A program made the position numbers and the translations under genes. Shown here in pieces: positions 1-5,568 of a stretch of 11,533 nt of DNA (positions are counted from its first letter, which is position 1; every line of letters begins with the position of its first letter). A model generated the notes under the pieces. It was given only the letters and a program-made list of their open reading frames with translations, was not told where the DNA came from and made no database searches. The DNA lies in assembly GCA_910578425.1 (NCBI GenBank), contig CAJTQX010000057.1:1-11533 (forward strand), written 5' to 3'. This stretch comes from an uncultured Anaerotignum sp. GTDB taxonomy: Bacteria; Bacillota; Clostridia; Lachnospirales; Anaerotignaceae.

Positions 1-34
1 GCAGTACCTGCTCCTTTGAATATCCAAATTCCAT
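1..34 (-). CDS. 5' end of a truncated gene, possibly acyl-CoA dehydrogenase
   Basis: Only the first 11 codons are in the window (MEFGYSKEQVL), running leftward off the edge. The ATG follows an AAGGAGGAA ribosome binding site at about 42-50 on the minus strand, so a real start is well supported. Acyl-CoA dehydrogenases very often begin with a pattern like M-(D/E)-F-x-x-(S/T)-K-E-Q, and the visible residues fit it, but 11 residues cannot prove the family. The gene has a strong sigma-54 promoter about 80 bases upstream and is divergent from a sigma-54 activator gene, which suggests that the activator controls it. An acyl-CoA dehydrogenase here would probably head a fatty-acid, amino-acid or butyrate-type fermentation operon to the left. 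Confidence 0.5.
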   Translation of the reverse strand, partial: MEFGYSKEQVL

Positions 35-111
35 AAACCTGTTCCTCCTTCAAAAATAACTGTCGATGTATACTCGCCAAATTTGTTATTTCTATAACGA
101 TATAATATATG

Positions 112-128
112 AGCAAGTTCCATGCCAA
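112..128 (-). promoter_or_regulatory. Sigma-54 (-24/-12) promoter of the leftward gene
   Basis: Read on the minus strand the site is TTGGCATGGAACTTGCT. It matches the RpoN consensus TGGCAY-R-N4-TTGCW, with the invariant GG and GC exactly 10 bases apart. Transcription would start near position 101, giving a leader of about 67 bases before the ATG at 34. It points away from the neighbouring sigma-54 activator gene, the usual divergent layout in which the activator drives its neighbour. Confidence 0.77.
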
Positions 129-191
129 ATATTTTTTCTGCTATTTTTCCAGTAAAAACGTTGTTTTCCACTATCTTTTTGTTGCAATTTA

Positions 192-237
192 TGTTAGAAT
201 GTTAGAAACAATGTGTCATACAACATACTTTCTAACA
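192..237. promoter_or_regulatory. Candidate activator-binding site (UAS) with inverted and direct repeats
   Basis: TGTTAGAAA at 200-208 and TTTCTAACA at 229-237 form a perfect 9-base inverted repeat. A further direct copy, TGTTAGAA, lies at 192-199. The block is 64-125 bases upstream of the sigma-54 promoter, a usual distance for enhancer sites of sigma-54 activators. It also lies just upstream of the activator gene, and TAGAAT at 195-200 could serve as its -10 box, so autoregulation is possible. The binding role is inferred; the repeats are directly visible. Confidence 0.45.
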
Positions 238-259
238 AACAGGCTGGTGAAATGATAAA

Positions 260-1660
260 ATGAAATTAACAAAAGACTTGTTTCTCTCTATGGGCATACT
301 GCCCGGCGTGCTCGACCATCTGAACGATGGCGTCAACGTCGTTGACGCAGACGGCATTTTAATTTATGTCAATGAAATCAGCGCGAATTACGTCAATCAA
401 ACGCGCGGCTCCATGCTGGGACGCCCTATCACAGATTTTTACCCCGACGCCGTTCTGCTTGCCGTTTTACAGAATCGCCAGCCAATACTGGATAAAAAAA
501 TTCACTTTGTTCCGCCCAAAAAATACATTGTCAATTCCTACCCTATTTTCTACCGCGGGGAATTTCTCGGAGCATATTCCATATTCCAGGACATTCAGGA
601 AATTGACCAGCTGAACAGCAAAATCAAGCACCTTGAAATGCAGGTCAGCCTAAATAAAACGGAATTTGACTATAACCACGTTGTACACATGGGTACAATG
701 CAGGAAATTTATAAAAAAGCCAAAAAAATCGTTGGATCGCTCGGCGGCCCGCGTCATTCCATCATCACAGGGGAATCCGGCACAGGCAAGACCATGCTTG
801 CCAACCTGATCTACCACTACGCCAAGGAAATCGGCGTTATCAGCAAAAACGCTCCGTTTATTGAAATCAACTGCGCGCAGTTCACAAACCCTGATATCGC
901 TGCAATGGAAATTTTCGGCTCAGTAGAGGGCGCGTTTACCGGCTCAAAAAAGAAAAAAGGGCTGTTTGAGCAGGCAAACGGCGGCGTCCTTTTCCTTGAC
1001 GAAGCGCACACCATAGAAAATTACCAGAGCCTGCTTCTGAAAGCCATAGAATCCGGAAAAATACGCCGGATCGGCGATACCCGCGAAATTGACATCAACG
1101 TCATCATCATTGCCGCTTCTACCAAAAACCTGCACGAGGTACTCCTGCCGGAGCTTTACCAGCGGCTGGGGCAGTATGAGATGTATCTGCCTTCCCTGCG
1201 GGAACGTTCCCTTGAGGAACGGGAACAGCTCTTACAACATTTCATCCGAAAATACGAAAACGCCGTCTGGGAGACCCGCCATATCCGCTATCATGTGCTG
1301 TTCACGCCGGAGGCGAAGCAGGCGGTTCTGAACGCCGTTTACCCGCGTAATATCCGCCAGATGCGCGATGTTATAAATTACAGCATTGATGCCTCCTCTC
1401 CTCTGATAGAAGACATTGGCGAAAAAAAAGAGATTACGACACTTGTGGGTCTGGAACATATCCCCTTTGCCATTTCCGAACAGGAAGAACCGCCCGCAGT
1501 CTCTGCCGAACAGCCCGGCAAAATTACGCCGCAGATAGAAAACTTCATCCGGCAGCAGCACGCCCTCGGCAACGGTCCGCGCAAAATCTCCAAACGTCTG
1601 GCGGAAACAGGCATTTCTCTGCCGTATTATAAAATCGCATACTACCTGAAAACACATTGA
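260..1660 (+). CDS. Sigma-54-dependent transcriptional activator (PAS, AAA+, HTH)
   Basis: This 466-residue enhancer-binding protein uses ATP hydrolysis to remodel RNA polymerase holding sigma-54. An N-terminal PAS sensor lies at about residues 14-115, followed by a short coiled segment (114-135). The AAA+ domain covers about 140-375: Walker A GESGTGKT at 171-178, the sigma-54-contacting loop GAFTGS at 224-229, Walker B LFLDEA at 244-249, and the arginine-finger/sensor stretch with R302 and PSLRER at 311-316. A small Fis/TyrR-like helix-turn-helix occupies about 430-466. There is no receiver domain, so the signal is probably a small ligand or redox state sensed by PAS. The start has a weak GGTGA nine bases upstream; an earlier ATG at 252 meets a stop at once. 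The divergent neighbour has a sigma-54 promoter, making it the likely target. The ligand is unknown. Confidence 0.93.
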   Translation: MKLTKDLFLSMGILPGVLDHLNDGVNVVDADGILIYVNEISANYVNQTRGSMLGRPITDFYPDAVLLAVLQNRQPILDKKIHFVPPKKYIVNSYPIFYRGEFLGAYSIFQDIQEIDQLNSKIKHLEMQVSLNKTEFDYNHVVHMGTMQEIYKKAKKIVGSLGGPRHSIITGESGTGKTMLANLIYHYAKEIGVISKNAPFIEINCAQFTNPDIAAMEIFGSVEGAFTGSKKKKGLFEQANGGVLFLDEAHTIENYQSLLLKAIESGKIRRIGDTREIDINVIIIAASTKNLHEVLLPELYQRLGQYEMYLPSLRERSLEEREQLLQHFIRKYENAVWETRHIRYHVLFTPEAKQAVLNAVYPRNIRQMRDVINYSIDASSPLIEDIGEKKEITTLVGLEHIPFAISEQEEPPAVSAEQPGKITPQIENFIRQQHALGNGPRKISKRLAETGISLPYYKIAYYLKTH

Positions 1661-1668
1661 AACCATAT

Positions 1669-1700
1669 GGCGGCTTTTCAGCAGAAAGCCGCCTTTTTTT
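1669..1700 (+). terminator. Rho-independent terminator of the sigma-54 activator gene
   Basis: A perfect 9-bp stem (GGCGGCTTT / AAAGCCGCC) with a 7-base loop is followed by seven T residues. It begins eight bases after the stop codon and separates the activator gene from the collagen-like gene. It also shows that an open frame extending upstream of the collagen-like gene through this hairpin is not coding. Confidence 0.88.
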
Positions 1701-1731
1701 GCGCTGCGCCGCTTTTCCAGACAAACCCCGC

Positions 1732-1758
1732 ACACAAACGCGGCCCGTACATAGTATA
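1732..1758 (+). promoter_or_regulatory. Candidate sigma-K (late mother-cell) promoter
   Basis: CATAGTATA at 1750-1758 fits the sigma-K -10 pattern CATANNNTA exactly. The -35 dinucleotide AC at 1732-1733 is separated from it by 16 bases, the expected spacing. Transcription would start about 60 bases before the ATG of the BclA-like protein. Sigma-K control is what is known for many exosporium and coat genes, which supports the reading, but the motif is short. A sigma-E or sigma-A alternative is not excluded. Confidence 0.5.
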
Positions 1759-1824
1759 ACATCAGGAAGGGAAAAGCTCCTCTGTTGTCTCTTCCGAACT
1801 AAAACATATTCAGGAGGAATGTTT

Positions 1825-3042
1825 ATGCGACAATATCCTTATGGTTATCCTCATGGCGCGTGTGGCTGCAATCAGAATACGGGCTGCGGCTGCAACCAGA
1901 ATACCGGCTGCAATTGCATGCAGAACAGCGGCTGCTGCCGCCCGCACTGCTGCATACGCTGCGTGACGGGGCCTACTGGACCAATGGGTCCAATGGGTCC
2001 GATGGGTTACCCCGGTGCAACAGGTCCTACTGGTCCGATGGGTCCGATGGGCTACCCCGGTGCAACAGGCGCGACCGGACCTATGGGCCTGCCCGGTGCA
2101 ACTGGGCCAATGGGTCCTGCCGGCGCAACTGGTGCTACGGGCGCGACGGGTGCTACAGGCCCTTCCGGCGGCATAACAGGGCCTACGGGCGCAACTGGCG
2201 CAACCGGCCCTGCCGGAGCTAACGGCGCAACGGGCGCAACCGGCGCGGCTGGTCCTGCTGGCGCAACCGGTGCAACTGGTCCCGCTGGCGCAACCGGTGC
2301 AACTGGTCCCGCTGGCGCAACGGGCGCAACCGGCGCGGCTGGTCCCGCTGGCGCAACCGGTGCTACAGGTGCGGCTGGTCCTGCCGGAGCTGTTGGCCCT
2401 ACCGGTCCTGAAGGTCCTGCCGGGGCTGCTGGCCCTACCGGTCCTGAAGGTCCTGCCGGGGCTGTTGGCCCTACCGGTCCCGAAGGTCCTGCCGGGGCTG
2501 TTGGCCCTACCGGTCCCGAAGGTCCTGCCGGGGCTGTTGGCCCTACCGGTCCCGAAGGTCCCGCTGGTCCTGCGGGTGCGACGGGCGCAACGGGTGCAAC
2601 CGGCCCTACGGGTCCCGCTAACGGTCTTTCCGCATTTGGCGGCGCGTACAACACCACCGCGCAGACACTGACCTTAACAGCTGATACGCCCCAACAAATC
2701 CCGCTGGCAACGGCAATGCCGGCCCTTGGGGTGACCAATGCACCGGCAAACAGCATTACAATCACAGAACCGGGCGACTACGAAATTGATTATTTTGCTT
2801 CGATTGACCCTGCGGCTACCGGCGACATCGCCGTATCCGTCCGCAAGAACAACGCGAATCTGCCCGAAGCAACGCTTACCCGCAGATTGACAGGCAACGA
2901 ACAGGCATTCTTCAACGGCAGCGTCATTACCACTCTGGCAGCAAATGACGTTCTTGATCTGGCAATCACTTCCGGCAATGGCGGCACCGCAACGCTGGAC
3001 AATGGTACAAATGCCTCCCTTTCTGTCAAAAAAATAAATTAA
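1825..3042 (+). CDS. BclA-like collagen-repeat spore-surface (exosporium) protein
   Basis: The protein has 405 residues. The start is ATG 1825, seven bases after AGGAGG (1812-1817); an ATG at 1819 is too close to that site. Residues 1-46 are rich in Cys, Asn and Gly, with 11 Cys between 13 and 46 and no signal peptide or cell-wall anchor. Residues 49-265 hold 72 Gly-X-Y triplets, mostly GAT, GPT, GPA and GPE, broken once by an extra residue at 115-118 (GGIT). Residues 266-405 form a beta-rich C-terminal domain (from about NGLSAFGG to the end) of the type found in BclA-like proteins, a C1q/TNF-like fold that would trimerise the stalk. Such proteins form hair-like filaments on spores, and the many Thr in the triplets could be O-glycosylated. 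A candidate sigma-K promoter and terminators on both sides make it monocistronic. Exact host location is inferred. Confidence 0.92.
   Translation: MRQYPYGYPHGACGCNQNTGCGCNQNTGCNCMQNSGCCRPHCCIRCVTGPTGPMGPMGPMGYPGATGPTGPMGPMGYPGATGATGPMGLPGATGPMGPAGATGATGATGATGPSGGITGPTGATGATGPAGANGATGATGAAGPAGATGATGPAGATGATGPAGATGATGAAGPAGATGATGAAGPAGAVGPTGPEGPAGAAGPTGPEGPAGAVGPTGPEGPAGAVGPTGPEGPAGAVGPTGPEGPAGPAGATGATGATGPTGPANGLSAFGGAYNTTAQTLTLTADTPQQIPLATAMPALGVTNAPANSITITEPGDYEIDYFASIDPAATGDIAVSVRKNNANLPEATLTRRLTGNEQAFFNGSVITTLAANDVLDLAITSGNGGTATLDNGTNASLSVKKIN
1861..1932 (+). repeat. Three tandem Cys octapeptide repeats in the head of the collagen-like protein
   Basis: Residues 13-36 are three 24-base units: CGCNQNTG, CGCNQNTG and CNCMQNSG. 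Each has a C-x-C motif, and a CC-x3-CC-x2-C tail follows (residues 37-46). The regular period shows recent tandem duplication. The cysteines could anchor or cross-link the stalk on the spore, or bind metal; this is inference. Confidence 0.85.
2386..2565 (+). repeat. Five tandem 36-base repeats encoding (GAV GPT GPE GPA)
   Basis: Five consecutive 36-base units encode the 12-residue block GAVGPTGPEGPA (residues 188-247); the second has GAA in place of GAV. The units are nearly identical in DNA, differing mainly by C/T at wobble positions and GGA/GGG in the first codon. This implies recent expansion and likely length variation between strains. It is preceded by looser 27- to 36-base blocks built on GAT GAT GPA/GAA. 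Confidence 0.92.
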
Positions 3043-3049
3043 CGCAATC

Positions 3050-3076
3050 AATAAGGCGGGCTTGCCCCGCCTTATT
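3050..3076. terminator. Terminator hairpin between convergent genes
   Basis: An 11-bp perfect stem (AATAAGGCGGG / CCCGCCTTATT) with a 5-base loop lies between the stop codons of the collagen-like gene and the opposing cyclase-family gene. The plus-strand exit is T-rich (TTATTTCTATTCT), so it mainly ends the collagen-like transcript. It may also act on the opposite strand, where the tract is poorer. Confidence 0.77.
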
Positions 3077-3095
3077 TCTATTCTGATACTCTGCC

Positions 3096-3743
3096 TCAAG
3101 GCATAAACCACGCCACCGCACGAACGGGCGAACCGTCCGAATCCGCCGTTTTCAGCGGGAAACAGGAGAACCAGAACAGCCCGTCCCCGCACTGCCCAAG
3201 GTTTTTCAAGTTCTCAATATTCACAATATCCTTTTTCGCGAACAGCTTTTTATGCCTTGTCAGGTTAACATCCGCAATCGGGTCAAGCCCTATCACGTCA
3301 AATCCAATCCCCTTATAATCTCCCTGAATCACATATTCCAAAGCCTCCATAGCCAGACAGGGATAATCCCCAAAATACGCATCCGTCCCCCATCTTTCGT
3401 CCCAGCCGGTATAAAACAGCAGGAAATCTGCCGTTTCCGCCAATTCGCCATATTTCCGAATATGCTCAACCGTAATGGCTTCCCCTTCCGCCAGTTCCCT
3501 ACAGTCTATCACCAGCGCGCGCCCTATAAACTGTTCCGGCGGGAAGCTGTCCAGCGTTGTCCGTTCTGCAAATAAATGCGCAGGCGGGTCAATATGCGTT
3601 CCGGTATGTGTAAACATCGAAATTCTTGTTTCCCTGAAGCCATCTTTTTCATAGCTGTTTGCCGGTTCAAAAACAGGAGGCTCTGTTCCCGGGTATACCG
3701 GCATCCCCTCCCGAATCGTATGTGTCAGGTCAATGACTTTCAT
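3096..3743 (-). CDS. Cyclase-family metal-dependent hydrolase (kynurenine formamidase-like)
   Basis: This 215-residue protein belongs to the cyclase/KynB superfamily, cytoplasmic enzymes that hydrolyse amide or ester bonds with a divalent metal. It has the N-terminal IDLTHTIREGMPVYPG pattern, the metal-binding signature HTGTHIDPPAH at 46-56, H164 in LTRHKKLF and E177 in IVNIENL. Length is normal for the family. The start has AGGAGGA with a 7-base gap. Members include arylformamidases but also many enzymes of unknown substrate; nothing nearby points to tryptophan breakdown, so no gene symbol is given. It lies 60 bases downstream of a small same-strand gene and may share its transcript. A bidirectional-type hairpin follows its stop. 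Confidence 0.88.
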   Translation of the reverse strand: MKVIDLTHTIREGMPVYPGTEPPVFEPANSYEKDGFRETRISMFTHTGTHIDPPAHLFAERTTLDSFPPEQFIGRALVIDCRELAEGEAITVEHIRKYGELAETADFLLFYTGWDERWGTDAYFGDYPCLAMEALEYVIQGDYKGIGFDVIGLDPIADVNLTRHKKLFAKKDIVNIENLKNLGQCGDGLFWFSCFPLKTADSDGSPVRAVAWFMP

Positions 3744-3803
3744 GCAAAATTCCTCCTTTTGCTTCGTCCGTTCCCACTCTGAACAGCCCTGTATGCCGTC
3801 ACA

Positions 3804-4040
3804 TTATTCCAGGTCCTGTTCATTCCAGCCAAACTGGTTTTTGAACAGCCTTTGCAGTTCTTCTTTCTCAATTTCCGCGTCCACATCCAGGTGGATACGC
3901 GTTTTTCCATCGCAAATCGTAACATTTATGCCGTTCAGCAGCACGTTGATCTCACAGCCCAGATTTTTGCGCAGCAACTGGCCTGCCAATTTTGAAAGTA
4001 TTTTTCTCGTAAATTCTGATACAATATTCACAGTATCCAC
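3804..4040 (-). CDS. Small conserved-looking protein of unknown function
   Basis: About 78 residues, soluble and charged, with an amphipathic N-terminal helix (about SEFTRKILSKLAGQLLRKNLG), a beta-rich middle (EINVLLNGINVTICDGKTRIHLDVDAEI) and an acidic helical end. I do not recognise a named family. I chose GTG 4040 because AAGGGG lies nine bases upstream. In-frame ATGs at 4058 and 4085 also exist, but the first directly follows the U-tract of the upstream terminator without a ribosome binding site and the second lies inside that hairpin. It is located between D-lactate dehydrogenase and the cyclase-family gene on the same strand; no separate promoter is obvious. The alternation of hydrophobic residues and lack of stops over the frame support real coding. 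Confidence 0.6.
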   Translation of the reverse strand: MDTVNIVSEFTRKILSKLAGQLLRKNLGCEINVLLNGINVTICDGKTRIHLDVDAEIEKEELQRLFKNQFGWNEQDLE

Positions 4041-4058
4041 ATTCCCTGGCCCCTTCAT

Positions 4059-4090
4059 AAAAAGCAAAAGCGGATGCCTGGGCACCCGCT
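4059..4090 (-). terminator. Rho-independent terminator of D-lactate dehydrogenase gene
   Basis: On the minus strand AGCGGGTGCC pairs with GGCATCCGCT (one G-U pair), followed by TTTTGCTTTTT. It begins 18 bases after the stop codon of the dehydrogenase gene. In the opposite direction the G-U becomes an A-C mismatch and there is no T tract, so it acts leftward. Confidence 0.82.
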
Positions 4091-4108
4091 GAAATGCTTT
4101 ATTTCAAA

Positions 4109-5089
4109 TTATTTTACTTCGTTAACAAGCTCTGCGCCTTCAACGAAAGCCTTTGCGTTGTTCATTGTTGTTTCAGCCATAGAATCCAGAGCTTCTACAG
4201 TCAGGAATGCCTGGTGACCGGAAATAACAACCTTATCGCTTGCCAGCAGTCTCTTCAGGATAGGGTCATGCTCTGTAAGATTGCTTCTGTCTTCGAAGAA
4301 GTATTCATGTTCTTTCTCGCAAACGTCCATACCAACACCACGGAACTTGCCAGCCTCAACAGCATCAGCCAGAGCCTCGGAATCAACCAGGCCGCCGCGT
4401 GCTACGTTGATAAAGATAACGCCGTCTTTCATCTTCGCAATCGCTTCTTTGTCAATCATATGTCTTGTAGCGGGCATCAGAGGGCAGTGGATGGAAATAA
4501 CGTCAGACTTTGCATACAGCTCATCCAGCGTTACATATTCCAGATCCAGGTTCGGGTTGGGGAATGCATCATAAGCAATAATCTTCATGCCGAAGCCCTT
4601 CAGGATGTTGATCATGCAAAGGCCGATTTTGCCTGTACCGATAACGCCTGCTGTTTTGCCAACCAGAGCAATGCCTTCCAGACCAGCGATGTCGAAGTTG
4701 AATTTTGTTGTTCTTTCATAGGAAAGATGAGGCTTTCTGTTTACAGCCATCAGCAGAGCCGCACCCTGTTCTGCAACGGATTCAGGGGAGTATGCGGGTA
4801 CTCTCAGAACGGGCAGACCGCATTCCTTCGCAACTTCCAAATCAACGCTGTCGAAGCCTGCGCAGCGCAGCAGAAGAACTTTGATGCCCAGGTTTTTCAG
4901 TTCGCGGATAACCTCAGCGGGAACTTCGTCATTAACGAAAGAGCATGTTGCGTCATGACCAGCAGCCAGATGCGCGGTAGCAGGTGTCAGTCTTTCGTTA
5001 AAGAATGTAATTTCATAGCCATATTTTTTTGCCATGGGCTCAAAGCTGTCTTTCCAGTAAGATTTGGTGTCAAAGAATGCAATTTTCAT
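4109..5089 (-). CDS. ldhA: D-lactate dehydrogenase (NAD-dependent D-2-hydroxyacid dehydrogenase)
   Basis: This 326-residue cytoplasmic enzyme reduces pyruvate to D-lactate with NADH, recycling NAD in fermentation. The NAD-binding loop GTGKIG is at 151-156, followed by the ribose-binding Asp in YDAF (174). The catalytic set is R231 (in NVARGG), E258/E260 (in MDVCEKE) and H292 (in GHQAF). N-terminal residues such as KIAFFDTK and LRCAGFDSVD are typical of fermentative D-LDH. Length is usual. The start is preceded by AGGAGGAG with suitable spacing. It is a single-gene unit with a strong sigma-A promoter, a leader of about 110 bases and a terminator. A related enzyme such as D-2-hydroxyisocaproate dehydrogenase cannot be excluded from sequence alone, so the symbol is provisional. 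Codon use is biased in the manner of a highly expressed gene (many GCA, AAC, GAA). Confidence 0.9.
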   Translation of the reverse strand: MKIAFFDTKSYWKDSFEPMAKKYGYEITFFNERLTPATAHLAAGHDATCSFVNDEVPAEVIRELKNLGIKVLLLRCAGFDSVDLEVAKECGLPVLRVPAYSPESVAEQGAALLMAVNRKPHLSYERTTKFNFDIAGLEGIALVGKTAGVIGTGKIGLCMINILKGFGMKIIAYDAFPNPNLDLEYVTLDELYAKSDVISIHCPLMPATRHMIDKEAIAKMKDGVIFINVARGGLVDSEALADAVEAGKFRGVGMDVCEKEHEYFFEDRSNLTEHDPILKRLLASDKVVISGHQAFLTVEALDSMAETTMNNAKAFVEGAELVNEVK

Positions 5090-5191
5090 CGGTATCTCCT
5101 CCTAAAAAATATAATTGATAAGTGGGATAGTAAAATTTGATAGCAAGCAGAAAAGACTCTCCCGAAAAATAGGGAAATTTCCTCTTTCTGT

Positions 5192-5209
5192 TTGTCTTAC
5201 TTTTAACAA
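5192..5209. promoter_or_regulatory. Candidate Rex (redox) operator at the ldhA start site
   Basis: The plus strand reads TTGTCTTACTTTTAACAA. Spacing and ends fit the Rex consensus TTGTTAA-N4-TTAACAA: the right half is perfect, while the left half keeps only TTGT. It overlaps the -10 edge and the transcription start of ldhA. Rex, the NADH-sensing repressor, is known to control lactate dehydrogenase genes in Firmicutes. The assignment is inferred from the motif. Confidence 0.42.
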
Positions 5210-5236
5210 TATAATATATTTCACCGATTTTGTCAA
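5208..5236 (-). promoter_or_regulatory. Sigma-A promoter of ldhA
   Basis: On the minus strand TTGACA (5236-5231) and TATATT (5213-5208) are separated by exactly 17 bases. This is a near-consensus vegetative promoter, and it fits a highly expressed fermentation gene. The start of transcription would be near 5201, leaving a leader of about 110 bases. That leader can pair CAGAAA with TTTCTG near its two ends (about 5149-5190). Confidence 0.87.
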
Positions 5237-5252
5237 CCATATTTCCGCAAAA

Positions 5253-5268
5253 TTGTTAAATTTGACAA
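5253..5268. promoter_or_regulatory. Palindrome upstream of the ldhA -35 box
   Basis: TTGTTAAATTTGACAA is a 16-base palindrome with one mismatched pair, located 16 bases upstream of the -35 box. It shares TTGT...ACAA ends with the candidate Rex operator but is two bases shorter than the Rex consensus. It could be a second, weaker site or an operator for another regulator. Confidence 0.35.
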
Positions 5269-5336
5269 GACTTTTTTCCGTATATTTCCAGCCTGGGAGA
5301 GCCGCCGGAAAAAAGCCGAAATCCCTGTTTTTTCTT

Positions 5337-5366
5337 CCCATAAAAAAGGAAATCCCTTTTTATGGG
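5337..5366. repeat. Hairpin 1 in the prs-ldhA intergenic region
   Basis: CCCATAAAAAAGG and CCCTTTTTATGGG pair over 13 positions with one mismatch and an AAAT loop. No T tract follows on either strand, so it is not a standard terminator. Confidence 0.75.
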
Positions 5367-5400
5367 CGTTGCCATAAGAAAATTTCATTTTAAGAAATGT

Positions 5401-5422
5401 CTGAAAAATCAAGATTTTTCAG
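5401..5422. repeat. Hairpin 2 in the prs-ldhA intergenic region
   Basis: CTGAAAAATC-AA-GATTTTTCAG is a perfect 10-bp inverted repeat with a 2-base centre. It is flanked by AAGAAAT and ATTTCTT, which extend the symmetry with small bulges. On the plus strand the exit is moderately T-rich. Confidence 0.77.
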
Positions 5423-5472
5423 AATGATTTCTTTATTTGGAAGAAATTTTCTCAGGCAGCTGCCGTCAGCGT

Positions 5473-5520
5473 TTGACTTAAGAAATCAACAGAAGAGAAA
5501 AATCTGTTTTCTTAAGTCAA
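5473..5520. repeat. Hairpin 3 downstream of prs
   Basis: TTGACTTAAGAAA and TTTCTTAAGTCAA form a perfect 13-bp stem. An inner ACAGA/TCTGT stem gives a two-level structure. It lies about 50 bases past the prs stop codon. It may protect or end the prs transcript, but it lacks a clean U tract. It shares TTAAGAAAT...GAAAAATC with the region of hairpin 2. Confidence 0.77.
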
Positions 5521-5568
5521 GCCGCCTTTCAAAGGATTCCCTTTCCTGCATAATGCCGCATGAAGTTT

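Noticed and set aside
1657..1824. Upstream extension of the collagen-like reading frame to an ATG at 1657
   Set aside because: It runs through a clear terminator hairpin and the candidate promoter and overlaps the previous stop. AGGAGG supports the start at 1825.
1969..2619. Repetitive DNA considered as a CRISPR array
   Set aside because: The repeats are in-frame Gly-X-Y codons with no unique spacers.
2052..2765. Long minus-strand open frame rich in Pro, Ala, Gly and Val opposite the collagen-like gene
   Set aside because: It is the mirror of Gly-X-Y codons, which rarely make stops on the reverse strand. It has no ribosome binding site and no independent composition.
4094..5140. Long plus-strand open frame opposite ldhA
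   Set aside because: The minus-strand frame has the full catalytic set of D-lactate dehydrogenase, a promoter and a terminator. The opposite frame is rich in Cys, Asn and Phe without any motif or start signal.
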